From contig DATLQX010000051.1 of NCBI GenBank assembly GCA_035534995.1, positions 1-17,070 on the forward strand: DNA of 17,070 bases. The letters run 5' to 3'. The position numbers and the translations under genes are program-made. Positions 8,113-15,933 of this stretch are shown here, in pieces. The notes beneath the pieces are model-generated. The model saw only the letters and a list, made by a program, of their open reading frames with translations, searched no databases and was not told the DNA's origin. The stretch comes from JANWHV01 sp035534995 (GTDB lineage: Bacteria; Chloroflexota; UBA5177; JANWHV01). The stretch's first letter is position 1. Each line of letters begins with the position of its first letter.

Positions 8113-8161
8113 CCGATCCGCTGATCCGACCGATCGGTCGGATCTGACCGATCAGTCCGAT
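8113..8161. repeat. GATC array with a perfect 22-bp palindrome
   Basis: GATC occurs at 8115, 8123, 8132, 8141, 8150 and 8158, that is every 8-9 bases, with one more at 8102. Within this, 8123-8144 is a perfect palindrome (half-site GATCCGACCGA). GATCGGTC (8132-8139) pairs alternatively with GACCGATC (8146-8153), so two exclusive hairpins are possible. It lies between the stop of the peptidase pseudogene and rpsO, and could be a terminator without a U tract, an operator, or a methylation-sensitive site cluster. Confidence 0.7.
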
Positions 8162-8167
8162 CCCCTC

Positions 8168-9254
8168 TCACGCTGGGTCACCAAGATGCTCCTTGAACCA
8201 GGTCAGAACGCGGCCCAGCACGTCGGCCCGGTGCTCGGGGAAGCCAACGCTCATGAAGAGGTGCGACCCGCCTGGGTAGCGGGCGAACTCCACCTCGCAC
8301 CCCCACTGCAAGTCGCCAAAGACGTGGCCAATGTCGCTGGTCCCATACATCGACGTGAGATCGAAGCAGGGCGCCCCGCAAACCGCCGCGCGGAAGCGAT
8401 CTGTCTGACCAATGGTCCGGGCCGTCATATAGCCGCCGTAGCTGTAGTCCCAGATACCCAGCCGCGCGGCGTCCACGAATGGTTGCTGGACGGCCGCGTC
8501 CACCACTGCCATCAGATCGAGGTAATCCTCACCGCTCCAGTCGCGGATCACCTGTTCGGCGAACGTTCGCCCATAGGAGGAGGAACCGCGGGGATTGGCG
8601 TAGACTACCAGCACATCGTTGGTGGCCAGACACTGCTGCATCGCGTTAAACGGGTACCCGTAATACCCGTGCGGCATGGAAGAGCACCCGCCGCTCGTCC
8701 AGCCACACCGGCTGCGCGGGTGGGCGAACGGTAGGAAACCCGGCCTCGGGGAACCACGGCAGATCGCCGGTCAGCTGCCGGACAATCGCGCTCTCCCGTT
8801 CATAGACGCAAAAGTCCAGTTGCGGCGTATGGGTGTCGTCACCGGTGAAGATCACCCGATCCCCCGAGGGCGACCAGGCCCAGGTGCCGATAATGCCGTC
8901 CTCCGACCCAACCAGGCGAGTCTCGCCCTAGGAAACCTCAATCAGCACCAGTTGTGAGGTGAAGCCGTTGCGATAGGCGACCCGCGCGGCGATCAAACGG
9001 CCATCGGGAGACCATTGGGGGTTGTAAAAGTCATGAAGGAGCCGGTTCACCTGCCTCCGCTCGCCAGTCCAGGTGAGGCAGCGGGCATCTCCACCGTCAA
9101 GAGAGCACACCCACAGCTGTGCGGCGCTCTTCTTCGTCGTCTCATCGATGCTGGTCAGCGAATAGAGGATGCGGACACCGTCCGGGGAAATCTGGGGATT
9201 GGCCGCCGAGCGCAGCCCGTAGATCAGGTTCTCGGGGGACTATGGATGGCTCAC
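8168..9254 (-). pseudogene. Prolyl oligopeptidase-family (S9) peptidase, multiply disrupted
   Basis: Starting from GTG 9254 behind a GGAGGA ribosome site, one frame reads an S9 peptidase N-terminus (SPENLIYGLRSAANPQISPDG), then beta-propeller sequence (WSPDGRLIAARV, WAWSPSGDRVIFTGDD). It is broken by TAG at 9240-9242 (codon 5) and TAG at 8928-8930. Near 8650-8690 the frame shifts and jumps from mid-propeller (RRVLFHA) to the start of the hydrolase domain (PHGYYGYPFNAMQQ), so roughly 200 residues are missing. The hydrolase part keeps YANPRGSSSYG and the serine in DYSYGG, but the first Gly of the nucleophile elbow is Asp. FGDLQWG then runs straight into CEVEFARYPGGSH: about 55 residues carrying the catalytic Asp are deleted. 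The His remains. Total length is about 1.09 kb against nearly 2 kb for the family. The 5' and 3' ends are intact, so this is decay in place. Confidence 0.88.
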
Positions 9255-9275
9255 GAGTATTTCCTCCCACGACAA

Positions 9276-9305
9276 TTGCGTCGTCCGTACGTGCTTCACT
9301 ATAAC
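9276..9305 (+). promoter_or_regulatory. Candidate promoter for the polyprenyl synthase operon
   Basis: TTGCGT (9276-9281) and TATAAC (9300-9305) are spaced by 18 bases, a plausible sigma-70 pair with a good -10 and a weak -35. Transcription would start near 9312 and leave a leader of about 235 bases before the ATG at 9548. It also lies just upstream of the peptidase pseudogene on the other strand. Confidence 0.3.
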
Positions 9306-9493
9306 CTACTCTCTCCCCTGGCCTTGGGAACCACCACCTGGGAGGCTGCAGGTCGGTGTGATGAATCGCCAACGACGCGAGCAAAATGCTCGCGCTCCCA
9401 GGAAAGGTACTCTTCCAGGAAATCCAGATCGGCCACACGATCACGATTCAGGTTGCCGTCACCGTGCGTCGCCAGGTACCATCGTGCCGGCAC
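9299..9493 (-). other. Coding-like open stretch in the divergent intergenic region
   Basis: The 9255-9547 interval between the divergent peptidase remnant and polyprenyl synthase holds no clear gene. On the complement a frame from GTG 9493 to 9299 encodes 64 residues, opening MPARWYLATHGDGNLNRD and continuing with DLDFLEEYLSWEREHFARVV. The composition is protein-like and the HGD then DLDF order faintly recalls aminoglycoside-phosphotransferase-type kinases, but the spacing to Asn is wrong and most of such a protein is absent. It may be a gene remnant or chance. Confidence 0.2.
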
Positions 9494-9547
9494 GTAGTCA
9501 CGAGGCGCCGCCGAATTCTCGACGCAACCACTGGGAGTTTACCGCTC

Positions 9548-10618
9548 ATGGCAGCCTTTCCAAGTTCGGACCCACCCACGCACGTCGCGGACCTCCCCAG
9601 CCTGATCGCCCGCTATGGCCAGATAACACGGCATGAAATGGAATCCGTGGTGACCCTTTCACCAGGACTTGAAGCGTTCCATGGCATGATTGCCTACCAC
9701 CTCGGATGGGTGGACCAACATTTCATCCCCGATCCGGCCCGATCCGGCAAAAGCCTCCGCCCCGCTCTCTGCCTGCTGGTTGCCGAGGCTCTGGGCGCCG
9801 ACCTCAAGGAGTGCGCCGCCTTCGCCGCCGGGATTGAACTGCTCCACAACTTTACCCTGGTACACGATGATATTCAGGACCGCAGTCCCACCCGCCGCGG
9901 GCGGCCCGCGGTCTGGACGCTGTGGGGTGAGGCGCAGGCCATCAACGTGGGCGATAGCCTCTATTCCCTGGCCCATCAGGCGTGGCTACGATCGCCGCTG
10001 GCCGAACGCGACCCTGCCGCCTGCCTGGCGATTCTCAGGGCCCTGGAAGACACGACTCTGGGCCTATGCGAGGGCCAGCATCTGGATATCAGCGGTGAGG
10101 GAAGCCTGGAGCTGTCAAGTGATCTCTACTTGACGATGATCGGGCGCAAAACCGCCGGACTCATGGGCGCCGCCGCCTGGGTCGGCGCGCGGTGCGCCGG
10201 CGATGATCCCGGTCGCCTCCATCAAGCCCGAACCTTTGGCTACGAAATGGGCCTGGCCTTCCAGATCCGCGACGATCTACTCGGCATTTGGGGCGAGGAA
10301 TGGGTCACCGGCAAAAGCGCCTCCAGCGACATTTCCTCGCGGAAAATGACCTTGCCCGTGGTCCTGGCCCTGGAATATGGCACCGCCCAGCAGCGTGCCG
10401 CCCTGCGCGCCCGTTACGGCGGTCCTCCCGCGGACTCGGATGATGAACAGGTGATACGGGCGCTCCTGGCGAGCGCGGGCGCGGACTCGCGGACCACGGA
10501 TCAGGAGGCCGCGCACTGGGAGGCCGGGCTGCGCGCGCTGGCCGCCCTGGAGGTATCACCAGAGTGGACGGCGCGGCTCGAAGCCTTCGCCGGCGGCTTC
10601 GTGGCTCGATCAGCCTGA
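9548..10618 (+). CDS. Polyprenyl (geranylgeranyl-type) diphosphate synthase
   Basis: A 356-residue trans-prenyltransferase that condenses isopentenyl diphosphate with allylic diphosphates. GKSLRP (67-72) binds the diphosphate. The first Asp-rich motif is LVHDDIQD (105-111, DDxxD), followed by RRGRPAVWTLWG. GQHLDI is near 176-181 and the second Asp-rich motif is FQIRDDLLGIWG (238-249), lacking the last Asp but typical of many C20 synthases. F102 lies five residues before the first motif, compatible with a short chain (about C15-C20); the product is not proven. The frame is open back to 9386, but I chose ATG 9548 because GGGAG (9533-9537) lies 10 bases before it and the longer N-terminus is non-family sequence. 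Its stop overlaps the next gene as TGATG, so the two are translationally coupled. Confidence 0.93.
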   Translation: MAAFPSSDPPTHVADLPSLIARYGQITRHEMESVVTLSPGLEAFHGMIAYHLGWVDQHFIPDPARSGKSLRPALCLLVAEALGADLKECAAFAAGIELLHNFTLVHDDIQDRSPTRRGRPAVWTLWGEAQAINVGDSLYSLAHQAWLRSPLAERDPAACLAILRALEDTTLGLCEGQHLDISGEGSLELSSDLYLTMIGRKTAGLMGAAAWVGARCAGDDPGRLHQARTFGYEMGLAFQIRDDLLGIWGEEWVTGKSASSDISSRKMTLPVVLALEYGTAQQRAALRARYGGPPADSDDEQVIRALLASAGADSRTTDQEAAHWEAGLRALAALEVSPEWTARLEAFAGGFVARSA

Positions 10619-11442
10619 TGACCGGAACCGTGCGCTCGCGGCGCCGCGTGCCGGTCGCGATCTGTTTGGGGACGGGAGTGGCCGCCGCGGGCTACCGGAG
10701 GCATGCGCTCAGTCGATCCGGCGCCCTTGGGGCCGCCGTGGTCGGCGCGATTACCCATGGCGCCGGATCCTGGCGCTGGAGCGCCCCCATCCTGGCCTTC
10801 TTCGCCGGCTCCAGCGTCCTTTCCCGCCTCGAACGAGGAAGCACGGCCGGCCGGGCGATAGCCGCCATGACCGAACGAGGTTCCCGCCGCGATCTAACGC
10901 AAGTATTGGCCAACGGCGGGGTGGCTACCCTCGCGGCCCTGTGCCAGATCGCCGCGCCTCATCCCCGGCTGGCCTGGGCCTTCGCGGGCGCCTACGCCGC
11001 CGCCAACAGCGACACCTGGGCCACGGAGATTGGCGCGCTCAGTCCGGCCCCGCCCCGGATGATCCTCAGCGGCCGAATTGCCCCGCCGGGAACCTCCGGC
11101 GCCATCACTCCCACGGGCCTCGCGGGCGCCGTGGCCGGAAGCGTGGTGATTGGGATCGTCGCCGCCTGTTCGCTGCGAGGGCCGTATCCCGCGCGGCGCG
11201 CGCTCGCGATCACCCTGGCCGGTATGGCAGGCTCGCTGGCCGACAGCCTGGCCGGCGCCACCATTCAGGCAGGGTATCGCTGCCCCGCCTGCAAGGAACC
11301 TACCGAGCGCCGGAGGCACCGGTGCGGGACGCCTACCGTCTTGGCCCGTGGGCAGGGATGGTGTACCAACGAGATCGTGAACGCGCTGTGCACGGCGGTA
11401 GGGGCGGGGGTTGCCGTGGGGCTTTCTTCAGCCGGGGACTGA
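10618..11442 (+). CDS. DUF92 family membrane protein (VTE6/prenol-phosphate kinase-like)
   Basis: A 274-residue, mostly hydrophobic protein with about six membrane segments. Family marks are LTQVLANGGVA, the block AAANSDTWATEIGALS, PPGTSGAITPTGLAGA and SLADSLAGATIQ. Near the C-terminus is a Cys/His cluster (YRCPACKEPTERRRHRCG) and a WCTNEIVNA motif, also usual for the family. Plant VTE6 of this family phosphorylates phytyl monophosphate, and relatives include prenol and dolichol kinases; the bacterial substrate is unknown. The ATG at 10618 overlaps the synthase stop by one base; the frame is also open upstream to GTG 10564, but the coupled ATG is more likely. The pairing suggests it handles a prenyl phosphate made or salvaged alongside the synthase, which is inference. 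Confidence 0.9.
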   Translation: MTGTVRSRRRVPVAICLGTGVAAAGYRRHALSRSGALGAAVVGAITHGAGSWRWSAPILAFFAGSSVLSRLERGSTAGRAIAAMTERGSRRDLTQVLANGGVATLAALCQIAAPHPRLAWAFAGAYAAANSDTWATEIGALSPAPPRMILSGRIAPPGTSGAITPTGLAGAVAGSVVIGIVAACSLRGPYPARRALAITLAGMAGSLADSLAGATIQAGYRCPACKEPTERRRHRCGTPTVLARGQGWCTNEIVNALCTAVGAGVAVGLSSAGD

Positions 11443-11462
11443 GGTCCCCTAGCAGGAATGGG

Positions 11463-11527
11463 GGCACTGAGGTGCCGATCCCGTGCGACCACAGTCGCCC
11501 CGTCCCTGACAGCCGACCGTAGTCGGC
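11463..11527. terminator. Two small hairpins between convergent genes
   Basis: The 122 bases between the DUF92 stop and the S16 protease stop hold GGCAC/GTGCC (11463-11467 and 11472-11476, 4-base loop) and GCCGAC/GTCGGC (11512-11517 and 11522-11527, loop CGTA). Neither is followed by a U-rich run on either strand. They may mark factor-dependent or bidirectional transcript ends; this is weakly supported. Confidence 0.3.
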
Positions 11528-11564
11528 GGTGGAGGCGGCGGTCAATGCCGGGCAGAACCACTCC

Positions 11565-12626
11565 CTACTTCCTCGGTGGCAGCGACCTGAGGAAGTTCAG
11601 CGCGTCGTCAAGGGTACGAACCGGCACGAGCGTCATCCCGTGCCCGACCGCCTTTTTCGCGTCGGTGTAGTTGCCGCCGTCAACCGGGGCGAAGAAATAG
11701 TTAGCATGCGCCCACTGGGCGCCGATGACCTTCTGCTTGATCCCCCCGATGGCCCCTACCGTACCGTCCAGGGCAATCGTCCCCGTACCGGCGATGCTGT
11801 AGCCTTTGGTCAGATCGGTGGGAGACAGACGTTCCAATAGCCCGAGGGTAAACATGAGGCCGGCCGAGGGACCGCCGATGTCGCCGGCATTGATCTTCAT
11901 ATCGATCGGCAGCTTTGAGGGGAACTGTTGGGCTAGCCCCTGCTGGATCGTCACTCCGAGCACCGGTCGATTCGGCGGAGTCGGCGAGCGAGTGGTCATC
12001 GCGCGTACGGTAATCGTCTTGCCGCTCCGCTGCAAGGTGAGGCGGAACACCGTGCCGACGGGGCGACCGGTAATCAAGGTACTCAATTGCTGGACGGTCG
12101 CGACCCGCGTGCCATCCACGCCCACGATTACGTCGCCCGCCTTGAGTACTCTGGTGTCCTTGCTAAATGAGGCGACCTGTTCGATCACCACTCCCGTGTC
12201 GCACAGGTCGTAGCCCTGATGGCAAAGCGCCACCAACTCCGCCGTCTGCTCGCTGCTCAGCATCATCTGGACGTTCTCTTGCTGATACCGCGAGGCCGAG
12301 AACGAGGGCGGCTCGGGCTCTAACGAGGCATCGGGATTGAGCCGCGCGAAGATCTCCTCGAGCAGATTGGAATCCGGCTCGGCCACGAAGGTGAAGAGAA
12401 ATTGCCCTCGGCCACCGGCGGATGGATGGCCCGCGACATACAGATGCGGATTGACCGCTTCCGCCGTGGCAGGCAGATAGATCAGGTATTTGCTGGGAAT
12501 CTTCCAGAGGGCGATCATCGCCAGCAGCAGCACGATGGCCACGATGCTGATGATATTGACGAACTTTTCCACCCGCGGAGGGATGCGAAATCCTATCCGT
12601 CGCCTGGGCTTCATTGTCGTGGCCAT
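11565..12626 (-). CDS. PDZ/Lon-type (S16) membrane-anchored protease, YlbL-like
   Basis: A 353-residue protein with one N-terminal membrane anchor (about 22-41) after a basic start, so most of it faces outward. A PDZ-like domain covers about 145-210 (VLKAGDVIVGVDGTRVATV). The C-terminal Lon proteolytic domain carries the catalytic dyad: Ser254 in AGDIGGPSAGLMF and Lys297 in GAIGGIKQKVIGA. It has no ATPase domain, as in B. subtilis YlbL, and its length is normal for that family. YlbL-type proteases have been linked to cell-division checkpoint control in Bacillus; whether that holds here is unknown. ATG 12626 follows the EF-G-like gene by 27 bases, so they probably share a transcript. The AGGGA ribosome site lies inside a small GTCCC/GGGAC stem (12636-12651). 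Confidence 0.92.
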   Translation of the reverse strand: MATTMKPRRRIGFRIPPRVEKFVNIISIVAIVLLLAMIALWKIPSKYLIYLPATAEAVNPHLYVAGHPSAGGRGQFLFTFVAEPDSNLLEEIFARLNPDASLEPEPPSFSASRYQQENVQMMLSSEQTAELVALCHQGYDLCDTGVVIEQVASFSKDTRVLKAGDVIVGVDGTRVATVQQLSTLITGRPVGTVFRLTLQRSGKTITVRAMTTRSPTPPNRPVLGVTIQQGLAQQFPSKLPIDMKINAGDIGGPSAGLMFTLGLLERLSPTDLTKGYSIAGTGTIALDGTVGAIGGIKQKVIGAQWAHANYFFAPVDGGNYTDAKKAVGHGMTLVPVRTLDDALNFLRSLPPRK

Positions 12627-12653
12627 AGGTACGCCGTCCCTGAGGCGGGACCG

Positions 12654-14714
12654 CTATTTATGCTCCCTTTGCTCTTTCTCGTGCTGGTGAGCCTGCGCCA
12701 CCTGTTGGGCTACGTGTGACGGCGCCTCCTCGTACCCCAATACTACCATGGAATAGCTAGCGCGGCCCTGGGTTAGAGAGCGGAGCGTGGTGGCATAGCG
12801 GAACATCTCGGCCAGCGGTACGTGCGCGGAGATTTGCGTCATTCCCTCGCTGGTTGGATCCATCCCCAGGATGCGGGCACGATGGGCATTCAAGTCGCCC
12901 ACCACATCGCCCATATACTCGTTCGGCACGTCCACCCGTACGTCCATAATCGGCTCCAGGAGCACCGGGCGAGCCTTCTCACAGGCGGCATGGAAGCCGA
13001 TGGCCGCCGCGGTCTTGAAGGCCATTTCCGACGAGTCCACCGCATGGAAGGAGCCATCATAGAGGGTGACGCGAATATCCACGACGGGGCTGCCGGTCAG
13101 GATCCCGGCATGCAGAGCCTCTTGAATCCCTTTGTCCACCGCCGGGATAAACTGTCGGGGAACCGACCCTCCCACCACTTTGTCCGCGAACTCGTAGCCG
13201 CTACCGCGCGGCAACGGCGTCACCTCCAGCCACACATCGCCGAACTGGCCATGACCGCCGGTCTGCCGCTTATGCCGCCCCTGGGCCTTCGCGGAGGCGG
13301 AAATGGTCTCGCGGTAGGGAACCTTGGGCTCCCCCAGGGTCACGTCGGCCCCGAACTTCCGGTGAAGGCGGTCCACCGCCACTTGCAGATGGCTCTCGCC
13401 CATGCCGGACAGAATACTTTGCGAGGTTTCGGGATCCCGGTGCCAGTGAAGGGTGGGATCTTCCTGAATCAGCCGCGACATGGCGCCGCCCAGCTTATCC
13501 AGGTCCGCGCGCGTCTTGGGTTCGATGGCGGCGGAATACGACGGCTCCGGGTAGGCGATGGGGGCAAGCCGCACCTGCTTCTCCTTCAGGGCCAGGGTGT
13601 CGCCCGTGTTAGTGTCTTGCAGCTTGAGCGCGGCGCCAATGTCCCCCGCGTGCAGCTCAGGCACGACCTCGTGAGTCTTCCCCCGCACCACCAGCAGATG
13701 GGTGATTCGCTCATCGTGCCCCCGATTGACGTTATACAGGTGGGCATCGGACTTGAGATCCCCGCCGAACAGGCGGAACAAACTGAGCTTGCCAAAAGGG
13801 TCGGCTACCGTCTTGAACACGACGGCGGCGGTGGCGCCGTTCACTGCTCCTCCGTCCTCGGCCTGCCCGTGCTGACCGTCCAGCGGATTGGGCAAGTACT
13901 CGACCAAGAAATCGAGGAGCGGCAGGATGCCGATGTTTTGCAGCGCCGAGCCGCACAGGACCGGAACCAAAGTCCCCGCCCGAACCGCCGCGCGTAACCC
14001 CGAACGAAGCTCGTCGCTGGTCAGCGGCTCGCCCTCAAGGTATTTGTCGATCAGGGTATCGTCGGATTCGGCGACCGCCTCGCACAGCCGATCGCGGTAG
14101 GTGGCGATGTCCTCCTCCAGGTCATCTGGGGGATCCTGCTCGGTGGTCTTTCCGTTCGCGGTCACGTAGGCCCGCCCACTAATCACGTCGACCACCCCGC
14201 GGAACCCGGCTTCACGGCCAATCGGCAGATGCACCGCGACGGCGTGGGCTTTCAGACGAGTTCGCGCTTGATCGACGATGCGCTCGAAATCGGAGTGCTC
14301 ACGATCCAGCTTGTTGACCCAGATCACTACCGGCAGGTTCCGCTCACGGGCCCGCTGCCAGTCCTGCTCGGTGCCCACTTCGATGCCCGAGGCACCGCAC
14401 ACCGCCAGCACGGCGCTGTCCGCGACATAGAGCGCGTCGACCACTTCACCGACGAAGTCCGCGTAGCCAGGAGTATCGATGACATTCACCTTAGTGTCGC
14501 GCCATTCGCAGGGCAACAGGCCAAGATTCAGGGAGATCTTCCGTTTCACTTCGTCGGGATCAAAGTCGCTGGCGGTCGTTCCCTCGTCCACCCGGCCCAG
14601 GCGTCCAACGGCCCCACTGTCGAATAACATGGCTTCAGCCAGACTCGTCTTCCCCGCACCCGAGTGCGATAGCAGCGCAACATTGCGAATCTGCGTGGAC
14701 GAATAGACTTTCAC
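12654..14714 (-). CDS. Elongation factor G-like GTPase
   Basis: A 686-residue translational GTPase of the EF-G-like subgroup, usually a second paralog beside true fusA. From GTG 14714 it opens KVYSSTQIRNVALLSHSGAGKT, with the P-loop at 16-23, DTPGYADF at 80-87 and NKLD at 134-137. The later domains show FGKLSLFRLFGGDLKSDAHL (domain II), GMGESHLQVAVDRL, VPYRETISASAKAQGRHKRQTGGHGQ (split here; domain IV) and EPIMDVRVDVP. The frame is open to ATG 14801, but GTG 14714 is preferred because GGAGGG lies 4 bases before it and the paralog family starts at this point. Family members lack proven translocation activity; the role is unclear. It leads the transcript with the S16 protease and is divergent to the PfkB kinase. 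Confidence 0.9.
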   Translation of the reverse strand: MKVYSSTQIRNVALLSHSGAGKTSLAEAMLFDSGAVGRLGRVDEGTTASDFDPDEVKRKISLNLGLLPCEWRDTKVNVIDTPGYADFVGEVVDALYVADSAVLAVCGASGIEVGTEQDWQRARERNLPVVIWVNKLDREHSDFERIVDQARTRLKAHAVAVHLPIGREAGFRGVVDVISGRAYVTANGKTTEQDPPDDLEEDIATYRDRLCEAVAESDDTLIDKYLEGEPLTSDELRSGLRAAVRAGTLVPVLCGSALQNIGILPLLDFLVEYLPNPLDGQHGQAEDGGAVNGATAAVVFKTVADPFGKLSLFRLFGGDLKSDAHLYNVNRGHDERITHLLVVRGKTHEVVPELHAGDIGAALKLQDTNTGDTLALKEKQVRLAPIAYPEPSYSAAIEPKTRADLDKLGGAMSRLIQEDPTLHWHRDPETSQSILSGMGESHLQVAVDRLHRKFGADVTLGEPKVPYRETISASAKAQGRHKRQTGGHGQFGDVWLEVTPLPRGSGYEFADKVVGGSVPRQFIPAVDKGIQEALHAGILTGSPVVDIRVTLYDGSFHAVDSSEMAFKTAAAIGFHAACEKARPVLLEPIMDVRVDVPNEYMGDVVGDLNAHRARILGMDPTSEGMTQISAHVPLAEMFRYATTLRSLTQGRASYSMVVLGYEEAPSHVAQQVAQAHQHEKEQREHK

Positions 14715-14792
14715 CAAACCCTCCAGCACGAACTCTAGATGATAATCCGAATGCGGGGCGCTAGGGCGCGAAGGCACGCCAGGATTTGGTTT

Positions 14793-14821
14793 ATTATACA
14801 CAGGCCACGCCTTCGTGACTG
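14793..14821 (-). promoter_or_regulatory. Promoter for the EF-G-like gene
   Basis: On the complement a perfect TATAAT (14798-14793) has CAGTCA 17 bases upstream (14821-14816), matching the -35 consensus at three of six positions. Transcription would start near 14786 and leave a leader of about 72 bases before GTG 14714. Confidence 0.55.
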
Positions 14822-14832
14822 GTGGAGGGAGC

Positions 14833-14861
14833 TTAGCCTGTGGTTCAATTCGGTTTATGAT
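14833..14861 (+). promoter_or_regulatory. Promoter for the PfkB kinase, possibly leaderless
   Basis: TATGAT (14856-14861) forms a -10 box with TTAGCC (14833-14838) 17 bases upstream. The predicted start of transcription falls at or within a base or two of GTG 14869, and no Shine-Dalgarno sequence precedes that GTG, so the message may be leaderless. Confidence 0.45.
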
Positions 14862-14868
14862 ATAGATC

Positions 14869-15807
14869 GTGACTGATGACGCGCGCTCCCTCGACGTTAC
14901 CTCGTACGGCCAGATTACCGTGGATCACATCTTCCACAGCCTGGCCGGCACTCAACCGCGCCTGGGACGTGAGATGTTTGCCGACTCGTACACCACCGCC
15001 CTGGGCGGAGGGGCGGGTATCGTCGCCGTGACCCTGGCCCGCTTGGGGTTACGCAGCGGGCTTGTCAGCCGGGTGGGCGCCGACGCGGCGGGCGTCAGTC
15101 TGCTTAATCAGGTCCGATCCGAAGGGGTGGATGTCTCGCATGTGGAGATTCTGCGCGACCGGGGGACCGATATCAGCGTGGCTTTCACCTGCGCCAAGGA
15201 TCGCGGCTTTCTCTCCCACACCGAGGCAAGCCGGGCCCTGGATACTCTGAGCATGGATTCATGGTGCCTCGCCAAGAGCCGCCACTTGCACCTCTGTCTG
15301 AGTGCCACCGACGATCCCGCCCATTGGCTCGGCCTATTGCGCCAGGCACGCGCGGTGGGCACCACGGTGTCGATTGACCTCGGCTGGCAAACCAGTTGGG
15401 ACCGCCGTCTCTGCGCCTGGCTCGGCGAGGCGGACATCATCTTTCCCAACGAGGTGGAAGCCCAACGGCTCGCTCATACCAGGTCGCTGGACCGCGCGTT
15501 AGCCATGCTGGGCGCCCAGGGCGCCACGGTAGTAATTAAGCGGGGGAGCCGGGGCGTGATTGCCTACGCCAACGGTACAAGAGCCGAAATGGAGCCGTTG
15601 CCGGTGCGCGAGGTGGTGGATACCACGGGCGCCGGTGACATGTTCGCGGCGGGTTTCCTCTGGGCACGCCTGCACGGCTACGTGCTCGCCGAATGTTTGC
15701 GGGCCGGCAGCCTGTGCGGGGCGCGCTGTGTGGAGCAGGCGGGCGGCCTGGCCCGCCCCCCAAGCGTTCTGGAACTCAGAGAGCTTCTCCGGGGCGCGTC
15801 CGCCTAA
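14869..15807 (+). CDS. PfkB-family (ribokinase-like) carbohydrate kinase
   Basis: A 312-residue cytoplasmic kinase of the ribokinase superfamily, transferring phosphate from ATP to a sugar or nucleoside hydroxyl. The N-terminal strand and substrate region read YGQITVDHIF and LGGGAGIVAVTLARLG (45-60), then VSRVGADAAG. NEVEAQRL is at 194-201, VVIKRGSRGV at 221-230, and the signature VDTTGAGDMFAAGF at 250-263 holds the catalytic base Asp257 and the anion hole. The length is normal. The substrate cannot be read from the sequence. The GTG start has no ribosome site and sits right behind a -10 box. It is a single-gene unit, divergent from the EF-G-like gene and convergent to the DUF3048 gene. Confidence 0.92.
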   Translation: MTDDARSLDVTSYGQITVDHIFHSLAGTQPRLGREMFADSYTTALGGGAGIVAVTLARLGLRSGLVSRVGADAAGVSLLNQVRSEGVDVSHVEILRDRGTDISVAFTCAKDRGFLSHTEASRALDTLSMDSWCLAKSRHLHLCLSATDDPAHWLGLLRQARAVGTTVSIDLGWQTSWDRRLCAWLGEADIIFPNEVEAQRLAHTRSLDRALAMLGAQGATVVIKRGSRGVIAYANGTRAEMEPLPVREVVDTTGAGDMFAAGFLWARLHGYVLAECLRAGSLCGARCVEQAGGLARPPSVLELRELLRGASA

Positions 15808-15856
15808 CAGTTCCCGACCGTGGGGCAAATCGTCGCCGCTGCCTGGTTGCACCCGA

Positions 15857-15888
15857 TTGAAGCCCCGGCGTGAAGTCCGAGGCTTCAA
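15857..15888. terminator. Hairpin between convergent pfkB and DUF3048 genes
   Basis: TTGAAGCC (15857-15864) pairs with GGCTTCAA (15881-15888); after one mismatch CGG pairs with CCG, leaving an 8-base loop. It is central in the 126-base gap between convergent stops and lacks a U tract on either side, so it may act as a bidirectional transcript-end or stability hairpin. Confidence 0.45.
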
Positions 15889-15933
15889 GATACATCCGAC
15901 CCGAAAATCGTAAGTTAAGGTGCGCCGGTCGGC

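Noticed and set aside
8928..9242. In-frame TAG codons in the peptidase, considered as amber recoding.
   Set aside because: The same gene also has a frameshift, large deletions and a lost catalytic region, and other genes here end normally at TAG or TGA, so decay explains it better.
9386..9547. Extended N-terminus of the polyprenyl synthase from ATG 9386.
   Set aside because: The 54 extra residues do not resemble the family, and a ribosome site favours ATG 9548.
10265..10300. Polyprenyl synthase second Asp-rich motif lacking the final Asp, considered as a defect.
   Set aside because: DDLLGIWG is a common form in many short-chain synthases, so it is family variation rather than damage.
12636..12651. 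GTCCC/GGGAC stem covering the S16 protease ribosome site, considered as a regulatory switch.
   Set aside because: The stem is only 5 bp and such stems are frequent by chance in sequence this GC-rich; kept only as a note in the gene entry.
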